DNA of 9,351 nucleotides from Alphaproteobacteria bacterium (GCA_006226225.1 SBHI01000226.1:1-9351), one strand, 5' to 3'; numbered from the stretch's first letter, positions 1 through 7,035 are shown. Program-made: numbers and translations. Notes: a model not told the origin generated them from the sequence alone.

Positions 1-248
1 AAGGTATTATAATACCGCTAACAGAGACGGAGCGTCGCCTTCTGCTCTGCCTTGCCCGCGTGCCCGGGCAGGTCGTCTCGCGTGAAGAATTGGCCGCAAA
101 GGGCGAAATGGCGGCCTCCGACCGCAGTATCGATGTTCAGGTCACACGCCTGCGCCGCAAATTTGAAAAAGATTCAAAAACCCCGCGCTACCTCCACACC
201 ATCCGCGGGCAGGGCTATGTGCTGCGGCCTGACGCGGATGCGGAATAA
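1..248 (+). CDS. OmpR-family two-component response regulator, C-terminal DNA-binding domain (5' partial)
   Basis: The reading frame is open from the left edge (first full codon at base 3) to a TAA at 246-248, giving 81 visible residues. The receiver domain lies outside the window. The visible part matches a winged-helix Trans_reg_C domain: the LTETERRLLLCLARVPG helix, the SREELA turn, the recognition helix RSIDVQVTRLRRKFEKD, and the wing hairpin RYLHTIRGQGYVL, followed by a short acidic tail. Proteins of this family bind DNA when phosphorylated by a partner histidine kinase. The IDVQVxRLRRK and RGxGYVL signatures are typical of OmpR-like regulators in alphaproteobacteria. The target and signal cannot be told from this fragment. 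The gene is co-directional with sucA, but 131 bases and a possible terminator lie between them, so regulation of sucAB by this protein is not implied. Confidence 0.9.
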   Translation, partial: GIIIPLTETERRLLLCLARVPGQVVSREELAAKGEMAASDRSIDVQVTRLRRKFEKDSKTPRYLHTIRGQGYVLRPDADAE

Positions 249-261
249 CCGCCGTTTTTTT
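235..261 (+). terminator. Possible intrinsic terminator after the response regulator gene
   Basis: CGG (235-237) and CGG (241-243) can pair with CCGCCG (249-254) across an AATAA loop, with an ATG bulge (238-240) in the left arm. The hairpin overlaps the stop codon and is followed directly by seven T residues (255-261). The stem is only six G-C pairs with a bulge, so termination may be partial. It would separate the regulator transcript from sucA. Confidence 0.4.
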
Positions 262-364
262 GCTGTTTTCTGCTGAAAAAACCCTTTCAAAAAATTCCGA
301 TTTGCTCTATGAATCTGCTTCCGTTCCGCATATCATGGAAAACGGATATGCATTGATGAAAACC

Positions 365-370
365 AAGGAA
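365..370 (+). promoter_or_regulatory. Ribosome binding site that sets the sucA start
   Basis: AAGGAA lies 9 bases before the ATG at 380. The in-frame upstream candidates (TTG 260, ATG 335 region, ATG 356) have no comparable purine-rich site. The ATG at 380 also places the start close to the conserved E1 N-terminal helix. Confidence 0.7.
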
Positions 371-379
371 AAAAGAACA

Positions 380-3310
380 ATGTCCGCATCCCCTTCCGCC
401 GCCGCTTCGCCTCTTCACGTTTTATCTTCTATGGACGCCGAATATGTTGCCGGGCTTTATGCCCGTTTTTTGCGCGATCCGTCCTCGGTCAGTGCCGACT
501 GGTCGGATTTTTTCAAAAATATCGGCGACAGCGAACGCGACATTCTGGCGGAAATCACCGGTGCAAGCTGGACACCCTCCAGCGAAAAACTGGCCGTTGT
601 TTTGCCGGCAAACGGTGATGACGGCATGCCGGAAGCAGGAACAAAAGGCGGTGCGAAAGCGGCAAAATCTGCACCCCAGAAAACGGCTGCTGCGCCGGTT
701 TCGACGGGCGATCTGCGCCGTGCAACGCTGGATTCCGTCAATGCACTGTTACTGATCCGCGCTTACCGTATCCGTGGTCATCTGCTGGCTGATCTGGATC
801 CGCTGGGTTTGCAAGAGACCAAATACCATCCCGAGCTGGATCCGAAAACCTATGGTTTTACCGAAGCTGATTACGATCGTCCGATTTTCATTAATCATGT
901 GCTGGGTTTTGAAACAGCAACATTGCGCGAAATTCTGGCGACGCTGAAAGGCACCTATTGCGGACGTATCGGCGTGGAATTCATGCATATTCAGGATCCT
1001 GCGCAAAAGGCGTGGATACAGGAACGCATTGAAGGCGAGCGCAACCAGACGGATTTTACGCTTAAAGGCAAGAAGGCGATTTTGCAGCGCCTGACCGCTG
1101 CCGAAGGTTTCGAGAAATTTTTGCATGTGAAACATACCGGCACGAAACGTTTCGGCCTTGACGGCGGAGAGTCTCTGGTTCCGGCAATTGAGCAGATCAT
1201 GAAGCGCGGTGGACAGCTGGGCGTGAAGGAAATCGTTCTCGGCATGGCGCACCGCGGCCGTCTGAACGTGCTGGCCAATGTGATGGGCAAGCCTTATACG
1301 GCTGTGTTCTCGGAATTTCAGGGGAATTCCGCCAAACCGCATGAAGTGCAGGGATCGGGTGATGTGAAATATCACCTTGGCACATCCAGTAACCGCGATT
1401 TTGACGGCAATGTCGTGCATTTGTCACTGACGGCAAACCCGTCGCATCTGGAAGCCGTTAATCCGCTGGTGGCGGGTAAAGTGCGTGCGAAGCAGGATCA
1501 GCGTCGCGACAAGAATAAAGAACAGGTCATCGGCTTGCTGCTGCATGGTGATGCTGCGGTTGCAGGGCAGGGGATTATCATGGAAACACTCATGATGTCC
1601 GGCCTGAACGGCTACGGGATCGGTGGGACGGTTCATATTGTGATCAATAACCAGATCGGTTTTACAACTTCTCCGTCCGATTCGCGCTCCGGCGTTTACT
1701 GCACGGATGTTGCGGGCATGATTCAGGCTCCCGTCTTCCATGTGAACGGTGATGATCCCGAAGCGGTTGTGCATGTTGCGCGGATTGCGATTGAATACCG
1801 TCAGGAATTTAAACGCGATGTGTTCATTGACCTGATCTGTTACCGCCGCTATGGCCATAACGAAGGCGATGAACCGGCATTCACGCAGCCTCTGATGTAT
1901 GAACGCATCAAAAAACAATCGACCGTGCGCGAGCAATATGTGACGCAGCTGGAGCAGGAAGGTGTTTTGGCAGAGGGCGAAGGGCAGGCGATTTTTGACG
2001 ATTTCAACCGTCAGCTTGAAGTCGATTTCCAGCAGGCTGTGAATTACAAGCCGTCACTGGATATGCTGGAAGGACATTGGAGCGGATTAAAACGGGCGGA
2101 GCAAGGTGCGCGCCGCGGCAAAACCTCTTTGTCTGAAACTATGCTGGAGCCTTTGAAAAAGGCGCTGACGACGGTACCGGATGATTTCAATCTGAATAAG
2201 AAAATCGCCCGCCAACTTGAAGATAAAAAAGCCATGTTCGAAAGCGGAGAAGGCTTTGACTGGGCAACGGCAGAGGCGATGGCCTATGGTGCGCTTTGTC
2301 TGGAGGGTTTTCCCGTTCGTTTGTCGGGGCAGGATTGTGAACGCGGTACATTCTCGCACCGCCACGCCGTGTTGATCGATCAGAAAACGGAAGACCGTTA
2401 TATCCCGCTGAATAACATCAAAGGACAGAAAGCGTCTTTCAAGGCGTGGAACAGTCCGCTTTCCGAAGCGGGTGTGCTTGGTTTCGAGTATGGCTATTCG
2501 CTGTCAGAACCGAATGCGCTGGTCTTGTGGGAGGCGCAGTTCGGCGATTTCGTCAATGGTGCGCAGATTATGATCGATCAGTTCATCTGCTCGGCCGAGG
2601 AAAAATGGCTGCGCATGTCCGGCCTGGTCATGCTGCTGCCGCATGGTTATGAAGGACAGGGGCCCGAGCATTCCTCCGGACGGATTGAGCGTTTCCTGCA
2701 GCTTTGCGGCGATGATAACTGGCAGATCGTCAATTGCACGACACCTGCCAATTTCTTCCATGTGCTGCGCCGCCAGATGAAACGCGATTTCCGCAAACCG
2801 CTGGTGGTGTTTACGCCGAAATCACTGCTGCGAAAAAAGGAATGTATTTCATCCCTTGATATGATGATGAATGGTGAGACTTTTCACCGTGTATTGTTTG
2901 AAGATGTGAAACTGGCGGCAAATAAGGATATTCGCCGCGTTGTGCTGTGCTCCGGCAAGGTCTATTATGATTTGGCGGAAGAGCGCGATAAGCGCAAAAT
3001 AAAAGATGTGACGATTGTACGGCTTGAGCAGCTTTATCCCTTCCCGGAAGAGGCGTTGGCGGAAGAGCTGAAAAAATATCCGCATGCCGATATTGTATGG
3101 TGTCAGGAAGAGCCGCAAAATATGGGCGGCTGGACATTTGTTGACCGCCGCATTGAAGCGGTACTGACAAAACTGAAACATAAGGCGCAGCGTCCGCAAT
3201 ATGTCGGGCGGAAAGAAGCGGCCTCTCCGGCGACGGGTCTGTTGAAAGACCATCTGGCGCAGCAGGCAGCTCTGGTTGATGAAGCGCTGACAGTGAAAAA
3301 GAAGAAATAA
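380..3310 (+). CDS. sucA: 2-oxoglutarate dehydrogenase E1 component
   Basis: This is the thiamine-diphosphate-dependent E1 subunit. It decarboxylates 2-oxoglutarate and transfers the succinyl group to the lipoyl arm of E2 (SucB) in the TCA cycle, in the cytoplasm. From the ATG at 380 it has 976 residues, slightly longer than the 933 of E. coli. It starts with the E1 N-terminal motif (about 17-46, EYVAGLYARFLRDP). An Ala/Lys/Pro-rich linker follows (about 80-107), then the catalytic core. Visible core motifs are GMAHRGRLNVLANV (288-301), TANPSHLEAVNP (351-362), the ThDP/Mg motif GDAAVAGQG through NNQIGFTT (390-430) and YGHNEGDEPAFTQP (491-504). The C-terminal transketolase-like half has FEYGYS (702-707), WEAQFGDFVNGAQ (717-729) and PHGYEGQGPEHSSGR (754-768). 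The protein ends in KKKK. The open frame extends 40 codons upstream, but the ribosome site at 365-370 favours this start. sucB follows after 25 bases. No frame damage was seen. Confidence 0.96.
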   Translation: MSASPSAAASPLHVLSSMDAEYVAGLYARFLRDPSSVSADWSDFFKNIGDSERDILAEITGASWTPSSEKLAVVLPANGDDGMPEAGTKGGAKAAKSAPQKTAAAPVSTGDLRRATLDSVNALLLIRAYRIRGHLLADLDPLGLQETKYHPELDPKTYGFTEADYDRPIFINHVLGFETATLREILATLKGTYCGRIGVEFMHIQDPAQKAWIQERIEGERNQTDFTLKGKKAILQRLTAAEGFEKFLHVKHTGTKRFGLDGGESLVPAIEQIMKRGGQLGVKEIVLGMAHRGRLNVLANVMGKPYTAVFSEFQGNSAKPHEVQGSGDVKYHLGTSSNRDFDGNVVHLSLTANPSHLEAVNPLVAGKVRAKQDQRRDKNKEQVIGLLLHGDAAVAGQGIIMETLMMSGLNGYGIGGTVHIVINNQIGFTTSPSDSRSGVYCTDVAGMIQAPVFHVNGDDPEAVVHVARIAIEYRQEFKRDVFIDLICYRRYGHNEGDEPAFTQPLMYERIKKQSTVREQYVTQLEQEGVLAEGEGQAIFDDFNRQLEVDFQQAVNYKPSLDMLEGHWSGLKRAEQGARRGKTSLSETMLEPLKKALTTVPDDFNLNKKIARQLEDKKAMFESGEGFDWATAEAMAYGALCLEGFPVRLSGQDCERGTFSHRHAVLIDQKTEDRYIPLNNIKGQKASFKAWNSPLSEAGVLGFEYGYSLSEPNALVLWEAQFGDFVNGAQIMIDQFICSAEEKWLRMSGLVMLLPHGYEGQGPEHSSGRIERFLQLCGDDNWQIVNCTTPANFFHVLRRQMKRDFRKPLVVFTPKSLLRKKECISSLDMMMNGETFHRVLFEDVKLAANKDIRRVVLCSGKVYYDLAEERDKRKIKDVTIVRLEQLYPFPEEALAEELKKYPHADIVWCQEEPQNMGGWTFVDRRIEAVLTKLKHKAQRPQYVGRKEAASPATGLLKDHLAQQAALVDEALTVKKKK

Positions 3311-3335
3311 AGAAGAGAAAAGGACGAAGAAGAAA

Positions 3336-4544
3336 ATGGCGACAGAGATTATTGTTCCGACGCTGGGTGAATCTGTGACAGAGGCAACGGTCGCGCAATG
3401 GCTGAAACAGGTCGGCGATCATGTCGAGGTGGATGACCCATTGGTCGAGCTGGAAACCGATAAGGTGACACTGGAGGTCAACGCATCCGCCGCAGGTGTG
3501 ATCAGCGAAATCAAAGTCAAGGAAGGCGAAAATGTCGCGGTTGGAACGGTGCTGGGTGAAATCGGTGCCGGCAGCGCTGCGCCAGCGGAGAAAAAAGCCG
3601 CCGCGCCGAAAGCGGAAAAAGTTGCGGCAGAGCCGACGGCAAATGATGACGCTGCGGCAACATTGTCCCCCGCCGTGCGCAAAATCGTTGATGATAACAA
3701 TCTTGATCCGTCCACAATTATCGGTACGGGCAAGGATGGCCGTCTGACAAAAGGTGATGTGCTGGCCTATATGGAAGGCGGCGCGGAACCTGCGCCGAAG
3801 GCAGCACCGCAAACGACGGCTGCACCGACTGTCGTCGATAAAGGCCCGCGCGAAGAGCGCGTACGCATGACGCGTCTGCGTCAGCGTATTGCCGAGCGTT
3901 TGAAAGAAGCGCAAAACACGGCGGCGATGCTGACGACATTCAACGAAATCGATATGACGAATTGCATGGCCTTGCGCGCGCAATATAAAGACAGCTTTGA
4001 AAAGCGTCATGGTATCAAGCTCGGCTTTATGTCCTTTTTCGTTAAAGCCTGTATTCAGGCGCTGAAAGATTTTCCGGCGGTGAACGCGTCGATTGACGGT
4101 GATGATCTGGTCTATAAAAACTATTACGATATCGGTGTTGCCGTCAGCACGCCGACGGGTCTGGTTGTGCCCGTGCTGCGCGACGCGGATAAAAAATCCT
4201 TTGCCGATGTCGAGGCGGGGATTGTTGATCTGGGAACGCGTGCGCGCGATGGCAAACTGGAAATGAGTGATCTGACCGGTGGTACCTTTACCATTACTAA
4301 TGGCGGTGTTTTCGGATCATTGATGTCCACGCCGATTTTGAATGTGCCGCAATCGGGTATTCTGGGCATGCATAAAATTCAGGAGCGTCCGATTGCCGTG
4401 AATGGCGAGATTAAAATCCGTCCGATGATGTATATTGCGCTGTCTTACGATCATCGCATTATTGACGGGCGCGAGGCGGTGTCATTCCTTGTCCGCATCA
4501 AGGATGCTGTGGAAGATCCGCAACGTTTGCTGCTGGATCTATAA
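3336..4544 (+). CDS. sucB: 2-oxoglutarate dehydrogenase E2, dihydrolipoyllysine succinyltransferase
   Basis: This is the core subunit of the 2-oxoglutarate dehydrogenase complex. It carries the succinyl group on a lipoylated lysine and transfers it to CoA. At 402 residues it is close to E. coli SucB (405). Domains in order: one lipoyl domain (about 1-76) with lipoyl-lysine K43 in ELETDKVTLEV; an Ala/Lys/Pro-rich linker (about 79-107); a peripheral subunit-binding domain (about 109-146, SPAVRKIVDDNNLDP and GTGKDGRLTKGDV); a second linker; and the acyltransferase domain (about 173-402). That last domain ends with the catalytic motif SYDHRIIDG, with H373 and D377. A single lipoyl domain and the GESVTEATVAQW start fit SucB better than a pyruvate dehydrogenase E2. 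AGGA at 3321-3324 and the GAAGAAGAAA run provide ribosome binding. It most likely shares the sucA transcript. No lpd gene follows: the next gene is convergent and its stop codon lies 16 bases away. Confidence 0.96.
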   Translation: MATEIIVPTLGESVTEATVAQWLKQVGDHVEVDDPLVELETDKVTLEVNASAAGVISEIKVKEGENVAVGTVLGEIGAGSAAPAEKKAAAPKAEKVAAEPTANDDAAATLSPAVRKIVDDNNLDPSTIIGTGKDGRLTKGDVLAYMEGGAEPAPKAAPQTTAAPTVVDKGPREERVRMTRLRQRIAERLKEAQNTAAMLTTFNEIDMTNCMALRAQYKDSFEKRHGIKLGFMSFFVKACIQALKDFPAVNASIDGDDLVYKNYYDIGVAVSTPTGLVVPVLRDADKKSFADVEAGIVDLGTRARDGKLEMSDLTGGTFTITNGGVFGSLMSTPILNVPQSGILGMHKIQERPIAVNGEIKIRPMMYIALSYDHRIIDGREAVSFLVRIKDAVEDPQRLLLDL

Positions 4545-4560
4545 TCTTTGCGAGATAGGC

Positions 4561-5313
4561 TTAGTGTTTGAAGGCACCGGTTTTACGCGGTTTCGGAGCA
4601 GGGTTTTGTGCGAATTTTTCCAGTTTGTTTAGGCTTCTTCCCGTGATGCCTTCTGTCAGCAGCATAAGAAGAATACTCACCAGAACGCCCATAACACCAA
4701 ATAAGGGAGACATGATTTTAAACATGGTCTCTGTGTCATTTCTTTCAGCGGCTGCCTGAGAAATATCCATGGCACGTTCCAGCTCGTTGCCCTGATAGGT
4801 GTATTTTTCTTGTGCCTCATGTAAAAAGGCGGCATCGCCGATATCTGCGAAATGCTGTCCATTGATCTCGATGCCGGAGAGATCACCGACCTTATCTTCG
4901 AAGTGTTGCAGCAAATCGGCGGCAGCATCTTCGGATATGCCGTCTTCCGTATAAATACCTGCCAGAACCTGTGCCGCCGTGTTTTGGAATTGTGCATGTG
5001 CGGCATCCATTTCCGTTTGTGCGGTTGCCTTATCTTCAATATTGCTGATGCGCCAGGCTTCGCGTGTTTTTTCCACGGTGTTGGCGTAAAAGCCGGAAAG
5101 CTGGTCTATTTGCTGTTCGTAAGAGGTGATGCGCTCGTCTTGCCCCTCAACAGGGGTAGAGTCAGGGGAAATATTGGCGATGCCAATAACGCCGACTGCC
5201 ACGGCTGCACCGATGGCACCAAGTTGCATTTTAAATCCTTTTTCGGATTGCGGCAAAATCGCGCGTGTCGCGTGCCAAGCGGCTTTACGAAAAGGGTAAC
5301 TGAGATCGGCCAT
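4561..5313 (-). CDS. Uncharacterised protein with a hydrophobic segment near each end
   Basis: I do not recognise this 250-residue protein. An amphipathic or basic N-terminus (1-28, FRKAAWHATRAIL) precedes a hydrophobic segment (about 29-48, LGAIGAAVAVGVIGIANI). A mainly polar, helix-prone middle follows (about 55-195), rich in Glu, Gln and Ala. It includes the stretch YEQQIDQLSGFYANTVEKTR and may form coiled coils. A second, stronger membrane segment lies at about 199-220 (PLFGVMGVLVSILLMLL), followed by a short basic tail (KLEKFAQNPAPKPRKTG). This layout suggests an inner-membrane protein with one large loop or periplasmic domain between two anchors. The loop's side of the membrane is not certain. 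The ATG at 5313 has AGGA at 5321-5324, 7 bases upstream, and a near-consensus promoter at 5344-5372. It is probably monocistronic and faces sucB tail to tail. The opposite-strand frame is Cys/Phe-rich and looks like a shadow. Confidence 0.82.
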   Translation of the reverse strand: MADLSYPFRKAAWHATRAILPQSEKGFKMQLGAIGAAVAVGVIGIANISPDSTPVEGQDERITSYEQQIDQLSGFYANTVEKTREAWRISNIEDKATAQTEMDAAHAQFQNTAAQVLAGIYTEDGISEDAAADLLQHFEDKVGDLSGIEINGQHFADIGDAAFLHEAQEKYTYQGNELERAMDISQAAAERNDTETMFKIMSPLFGVMGVLVSILLMLLTEGITGRSLNKLEKFAQNPAPKPRKTGAFKH

Positions 5314-5343
5314 TATTTTATCCTGCTGTTAAATCAAGACATT

Positions 5344-5372
5344 AATATACAGAAATATTTAACATATGTCAA
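5344..5372 (-). promoter_or_regulatory. Sigma70-type promoter of the two-anchor protein gene
   Basis: On the minus strand TTGACA (5372-5367), a 17-base AT-rich spacer, then TATATT (5349-5344). This matches 6/6 and 5/6 of the consensus at ideal spacing. Transcription would start near 5337, giving a leader of about 24 bases with AGGA just before the ATG at 5313. This suggests strong, possibly constitutive expression. Confidence 0.75.
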
Positions 5373-5392
5373 GAAAAGTGCGGTGGCAGTGC

Positions 5393-5426
5393 AATAAAAA
5401 AAGCCCCGCTTTTCGGGCGGGGCTTT
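5393..5426 (-). terminator. Intrinsic terminator after the Gly/Ala-rich protein gene
   Basis: A perfect 10-bp stem, AAAGCCCCGC (5400-5409) with GCGGGGCTTT (5417-5426), closes a 7-base loop. Read on the minus strand it is followed by a T-rich run (TTTTTTTATT including the stem end) and lies about 27 bases past the stop codon of the gene at 5454-6290. It insulates the downstream minus-strand gene. The plus-strand side is also T-rich (TTTCTTGTCTTTT), so some bidirectional action is possible, but no plus-strand gene ends here. Confidence 0.88.
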
Positions 5427-5453
5427 CTTGTCTTTTAAAAACAGGCGCAGATA

Positions 5454-6290
5454 TTAGCGGCCGTGTTTTTGTGTTTTCTTTGTAGCAGCAGTTGCCGTTT
5501 GCTCGGGAGCGGTGGCATCAGCGGCTTTTTCTGCTTTCGCAGCATCGAATTTTGCTTTCAGCGATTCATAGATTTTGCGCTGGCCATCTTCCGGCAGATA
5601 CTCGACTTCATAGCTTGCACGGCGAAAACGCTCGTTTTCGTAACGGGACTGCAGAGAGTCGCGTGTCAGTTCCGGTTGCAGCTGGTCAATATCCAGTTTG
5701 ACGCCTTGGAAGCGGCTTTTCGTGCGGCGCCAGCCCGTACCGACGTTTTGCGGTGCGGCAAGTGCCAGAGACACAACTTTCGTCGCAACGGCGGCAACTG
5801 CACCGGCAGCCAGAACACCGGCGGTAAAGCCGAGAACCGGAACAAAAAGACCGGAAACAACAGCAGCGCCGACACCGATACCGATTTTACCTGCAACGGC
5901 AGCCGCGCCAGCCATAGCCAGACCTTGGCCGTAAAGCGCCGTACCGGCCAGATACCAGGATACGCCAGCGCCGACAACGCCGCCGAATTTACCCCAGCCG
6001 CTGTATTTGCCGCTTTTTTTCTTTTTGGTTTCGGGCAGCGACTCGTGGAAGCTGCGCAGACCGTTACGGGCAACGATACCCAGCGGCAGTGTGACGACAG
6101 AGGCAAAGCCGGTCATCATGTGTTTTGTCAGATTTTCGGTTTTACGTGCGACTTTGGCTGCAAAATTTACAGGCGCATCGTAGAAAATATTGGTGTAACC
6201 TTCCGCAATCCCTTTCAGGGTCAGGGCCAGAGGAACCTCTTTCAGGTTCTCAAGTTCAGCGGCTGTCAGTTCTTTTTTAGCTTTCGCCAT
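5454..6290 (-). CDS. Uncharacterised Gly/Ala-rich hydrophobic protein
   Basis: I do not recognise this protein. From the ATG at 6290 it has 278 residues. The start is chosen because GGAGA lies 7 bases upstream (6298-6302). The frame continues to an ATG at 6356 that would add a 22-residue, non-conserved-looking leader. The N-terminal part (1-95) is mixed and helical (KKELTAAELENLKEVP, then NLTKHMMTGFASVVTLPLGI at about 53-72) and ends in a basic patch (KKKKSGK, 89-95). A long hydrophobic stretch rich in Gly and Ala follows (about 103-180, e.g. GVGAAVVSGLFVPVLGFTAG). It has many GxxxG-like spacings and room for three or so tightly packed membrane helices. The C-terminal part (about 185-278) is polar and charged, with YLPEDGQRKIYESLKAKFDAAK and a basic Lys/Arg-rich end. 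There is no classical signal peptide. It has its own promoter and terminator. Membrane insertion is inferred from composition only. Confidence 0.82.
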   Translation of the reverse strand: MAKAKKELTAAELENLKEVPLALTLKGIAEGYTNIFYDAPVNFAAKVARKTENLTKHMMTGFASVVTLPLGIVARNGLRSFHESLPETKKKKSGKYSGWGKFGGVVGAGVSWYLAGTALYGQGLAMAGAAAVAGKIGIGVGAAVVSGLFVPVLGFTAGVLAAGAVAAVATKVVSLALAAPQNVGTGWRRTKSRFQGVKLDIDQLQPELTRDSLQSRYENERFRRASYEVEYLPEDGQRKIYESLKAKFDAAKAEKAADATAPEQTATAATKKTQKHGR

Positions 6291-6349
6291 GGTGAATTCT
6301 CCATTGGGTTTTGAATAAACGTGTTGATAAAAAATACTTTTTTGCATGT

Positions 6350-6365
6350 TCAGCAATATTGCTGA
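6350..6365. repeat. Perfect 16-bp palindrome in the leader of the Gly/Ala-rich protein gene
   Basis: TCAGCAATATTGCTGA is identical to its own reverse complement. It sits about 33-48 bases downstream of the predicted start of the minus-strand transcript and 60 bases before its ATG at 6290. It could be an operator for a dimeric repressor or, in RNA, a short hairpin. No second copy was noticed in the window. Confidence 0.6.
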
Positions 6366-6404
6366 TGATTGCTTTTGTCATGTTTCGCCGTCATGCAGGT
6401 TGCC

Positions 6405-6433
6405 CTTATACGCCCGTCAATGCAGAATGTCAA
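6405..6433 (-). promoter_or_regulatory. Sigma70-type promoter of the Gly/Ala-rich protein gene
   Basis: On the minus strand TTGACA (6433-6428), a 17-base spacer, then TATAAG (6410-6405). This matches 6/6 and 5/6 of the consensus at ideal spacing. Transcription would start near 6398, leaving an untranslated leader of about 107 bases before the ATG at 6290. The leader contains the 16-bp palindrome at 6350-6365. It is divergent from the rbfA promoter candidate, with 33 bases between the two -35 boxes. Confidence 0.72.
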
Positions 6434-6466
6434 TAGATTATGTCAGATTAAACCCCTGCTTTTTTC

Positions 6467-6494
6467 TTGACTTTTTTTCATAAAATGGTATGAC
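6467..6494 (+). promoter_or_regulatory. Candidate promoter of rbfA
   Basis: TTGACT (6467-6472), a 16-base spacer, then TATGAC (6489-6494). This matches 5/6 and 4/6 of the consensus. A start near 6501 would give a leader of about 30 bases that ends in the strong GGAGG site at 6521-6525. Since no gene on the same strand lies directly upstream, rbfA needs a promoter in this region. Confidence 0.5.
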
Positions 6495-6530
6495 AATGAT
6501 TGGAAAAAGAATGATAAAGCGGAGGCTTTT

Positions 6531-6953
6531 ATGTCAGGCTATTCGACACAAAATCAAAGACAATTGCGCGTGGGGGAGCAGATCCGCCACATTCTGTCGG
6601 CAGAACTGCGCGATTGCTTCATGTCTGACCCTGCATTGACGGGGCTGAACAATGTGACCATTTCGGAAGTGCGTATCAGCCCTGATTTGAAAAACGCGAC
6701 GATTTATATTGTACCGCCGCCGGGCGAACAGATTGTCGATATGGATGTCTTTATCAAGGCGCTGAACCGTGCATCATCCTATTTCCGCAAGCATCTGAGC
6801 CATGAGATCACGCTGCGCTACACGCCGCGTCTCAGCTTTGCGGCGGATGACACCTTCTTTAAAGCGGCACATGTTTATGAGCTTCTGGCAGATGAGAAAG
6901 TCCGTCACGATGTTGCCAAACATGATGACGAAGAAACCCGCACGGGAACCTGA
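6531..6953 (+). CDS. rbfA: 30S ribosome-binding factor A
   Basis: RbfA binds the immature 30S subunit, helps process the 5' end of 16S rRNA and supports late assembly, notably in cold. The 140 residues form the expected single KH-like domain. The N-terminal helix QRQLRVGEQIRHILSAELRD is followed by VTISEVRISPDLKNATIYI, the helix ALNRASSYFRKHLS, and the final strand LRYTPRLSFAADD. The family end motif KAAHVYELL is followed by a charged tail of about 20 residues. GGAGG lies 5 bases before the ATG. In many bacteria rbfA follows infB and precedes truB. Here the upstream neighbour is a divergent unrelated gene, and truB is about 2 kb downstream, after two metallopeptidase-like genes. The identification rests on motif and length agreement. 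Confidence 0.93.
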   Translation: MSGYSTQNQRQLRVGEQIRHILSAELRDCFMSDPALTGLNNVTISEVRISPDLKNATIYIVPPPGEQIVDMDVFIKALNRASSYFRKHLSHEITLRYTPRLSFAADDTFFKAAHVYELLADEKVRHDVAKHDDEETRTGT

Positions 6954-6971
6954 CTTCTTTCGCATCGCAGA

Positions 6972-7000
6972 TTGACCTCATTTTAGTATTATGTTAATAT
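6972..7000 (+). promoter_or_regulatory. Candidate promoter of the metallopeptidase pair
   Basis: TTGACC (6972-6977), a 17-base spacer, then TAATAT (6995-7000). This matches 5/6 and 4/6 of the consensus at ideal spacing. It lies in the 82-base gap between rbfA and the first paralog. A start near 7007 would give a leader of about 29 bases. No terminator was seen after rbfA, so read-through from rbfA is also possible. Confidence 0.55.
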
Positions 7001-7035
7001 GAACGCATTGTTTTACGACAGGCGGCAGGCGGATT

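Noticed and set aside
278..312. Promoter for sucA resembling TTTCAA-17-TATGAA
   Set aside because: The -35 match is poor; a sucA promoter probably lies in 249-379, but I cannot place it.
260..379. Upstream in-frame extension of sucA to a TTG at 260
   Set aside because: The added 40 residues do not resemble an E1 N-terminus, and the good ribosome site lies before the ATG at 380.
2811..4010. 399-codon open frame on the minus strand across the end of sucA and start of sucB
   Set aside because: It lies opposite two certain genes, is rich in Arg, Cys, Phe and His with no recognisable motif, and spans their intergenic gap; it is a shadow of their codon bias.
5353..5369. Short palindromes AAATATTT and ACATATGT in the promoter at 5344-5372
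   Set aside because: Eight-base palindromes are expected by chance in AT-rich promoter spacers.
4852..5397. 181-codon plus-strand open frame opposite the two-anchor protein gene
   Set aside because: It runs through the minus-strand promoter towards the terminator and has shadow-like composition.
5463..6314. 283-codon plus-strand open frame opposite the Gly/Ala-rich gene
   Set aside because: Its product is Cys/Phe-rich and motif-free, while the minus strand has a promoter, a ribosome site and a terminator in the right order.
6291..6356. Upstream in-frame ATG at 6356 for the Gly/Ala-rich protein
   Set aside because: The ATG at 6290 has GGAGA at ideal spacing; the 22 extra residues look like translated leader.
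6938..6960. Small CCCG/CGGG hairpin at the end of rbfA as a terminator
   Set aside because: A 4-bp stem with a two-base loop and no T run is too weak.
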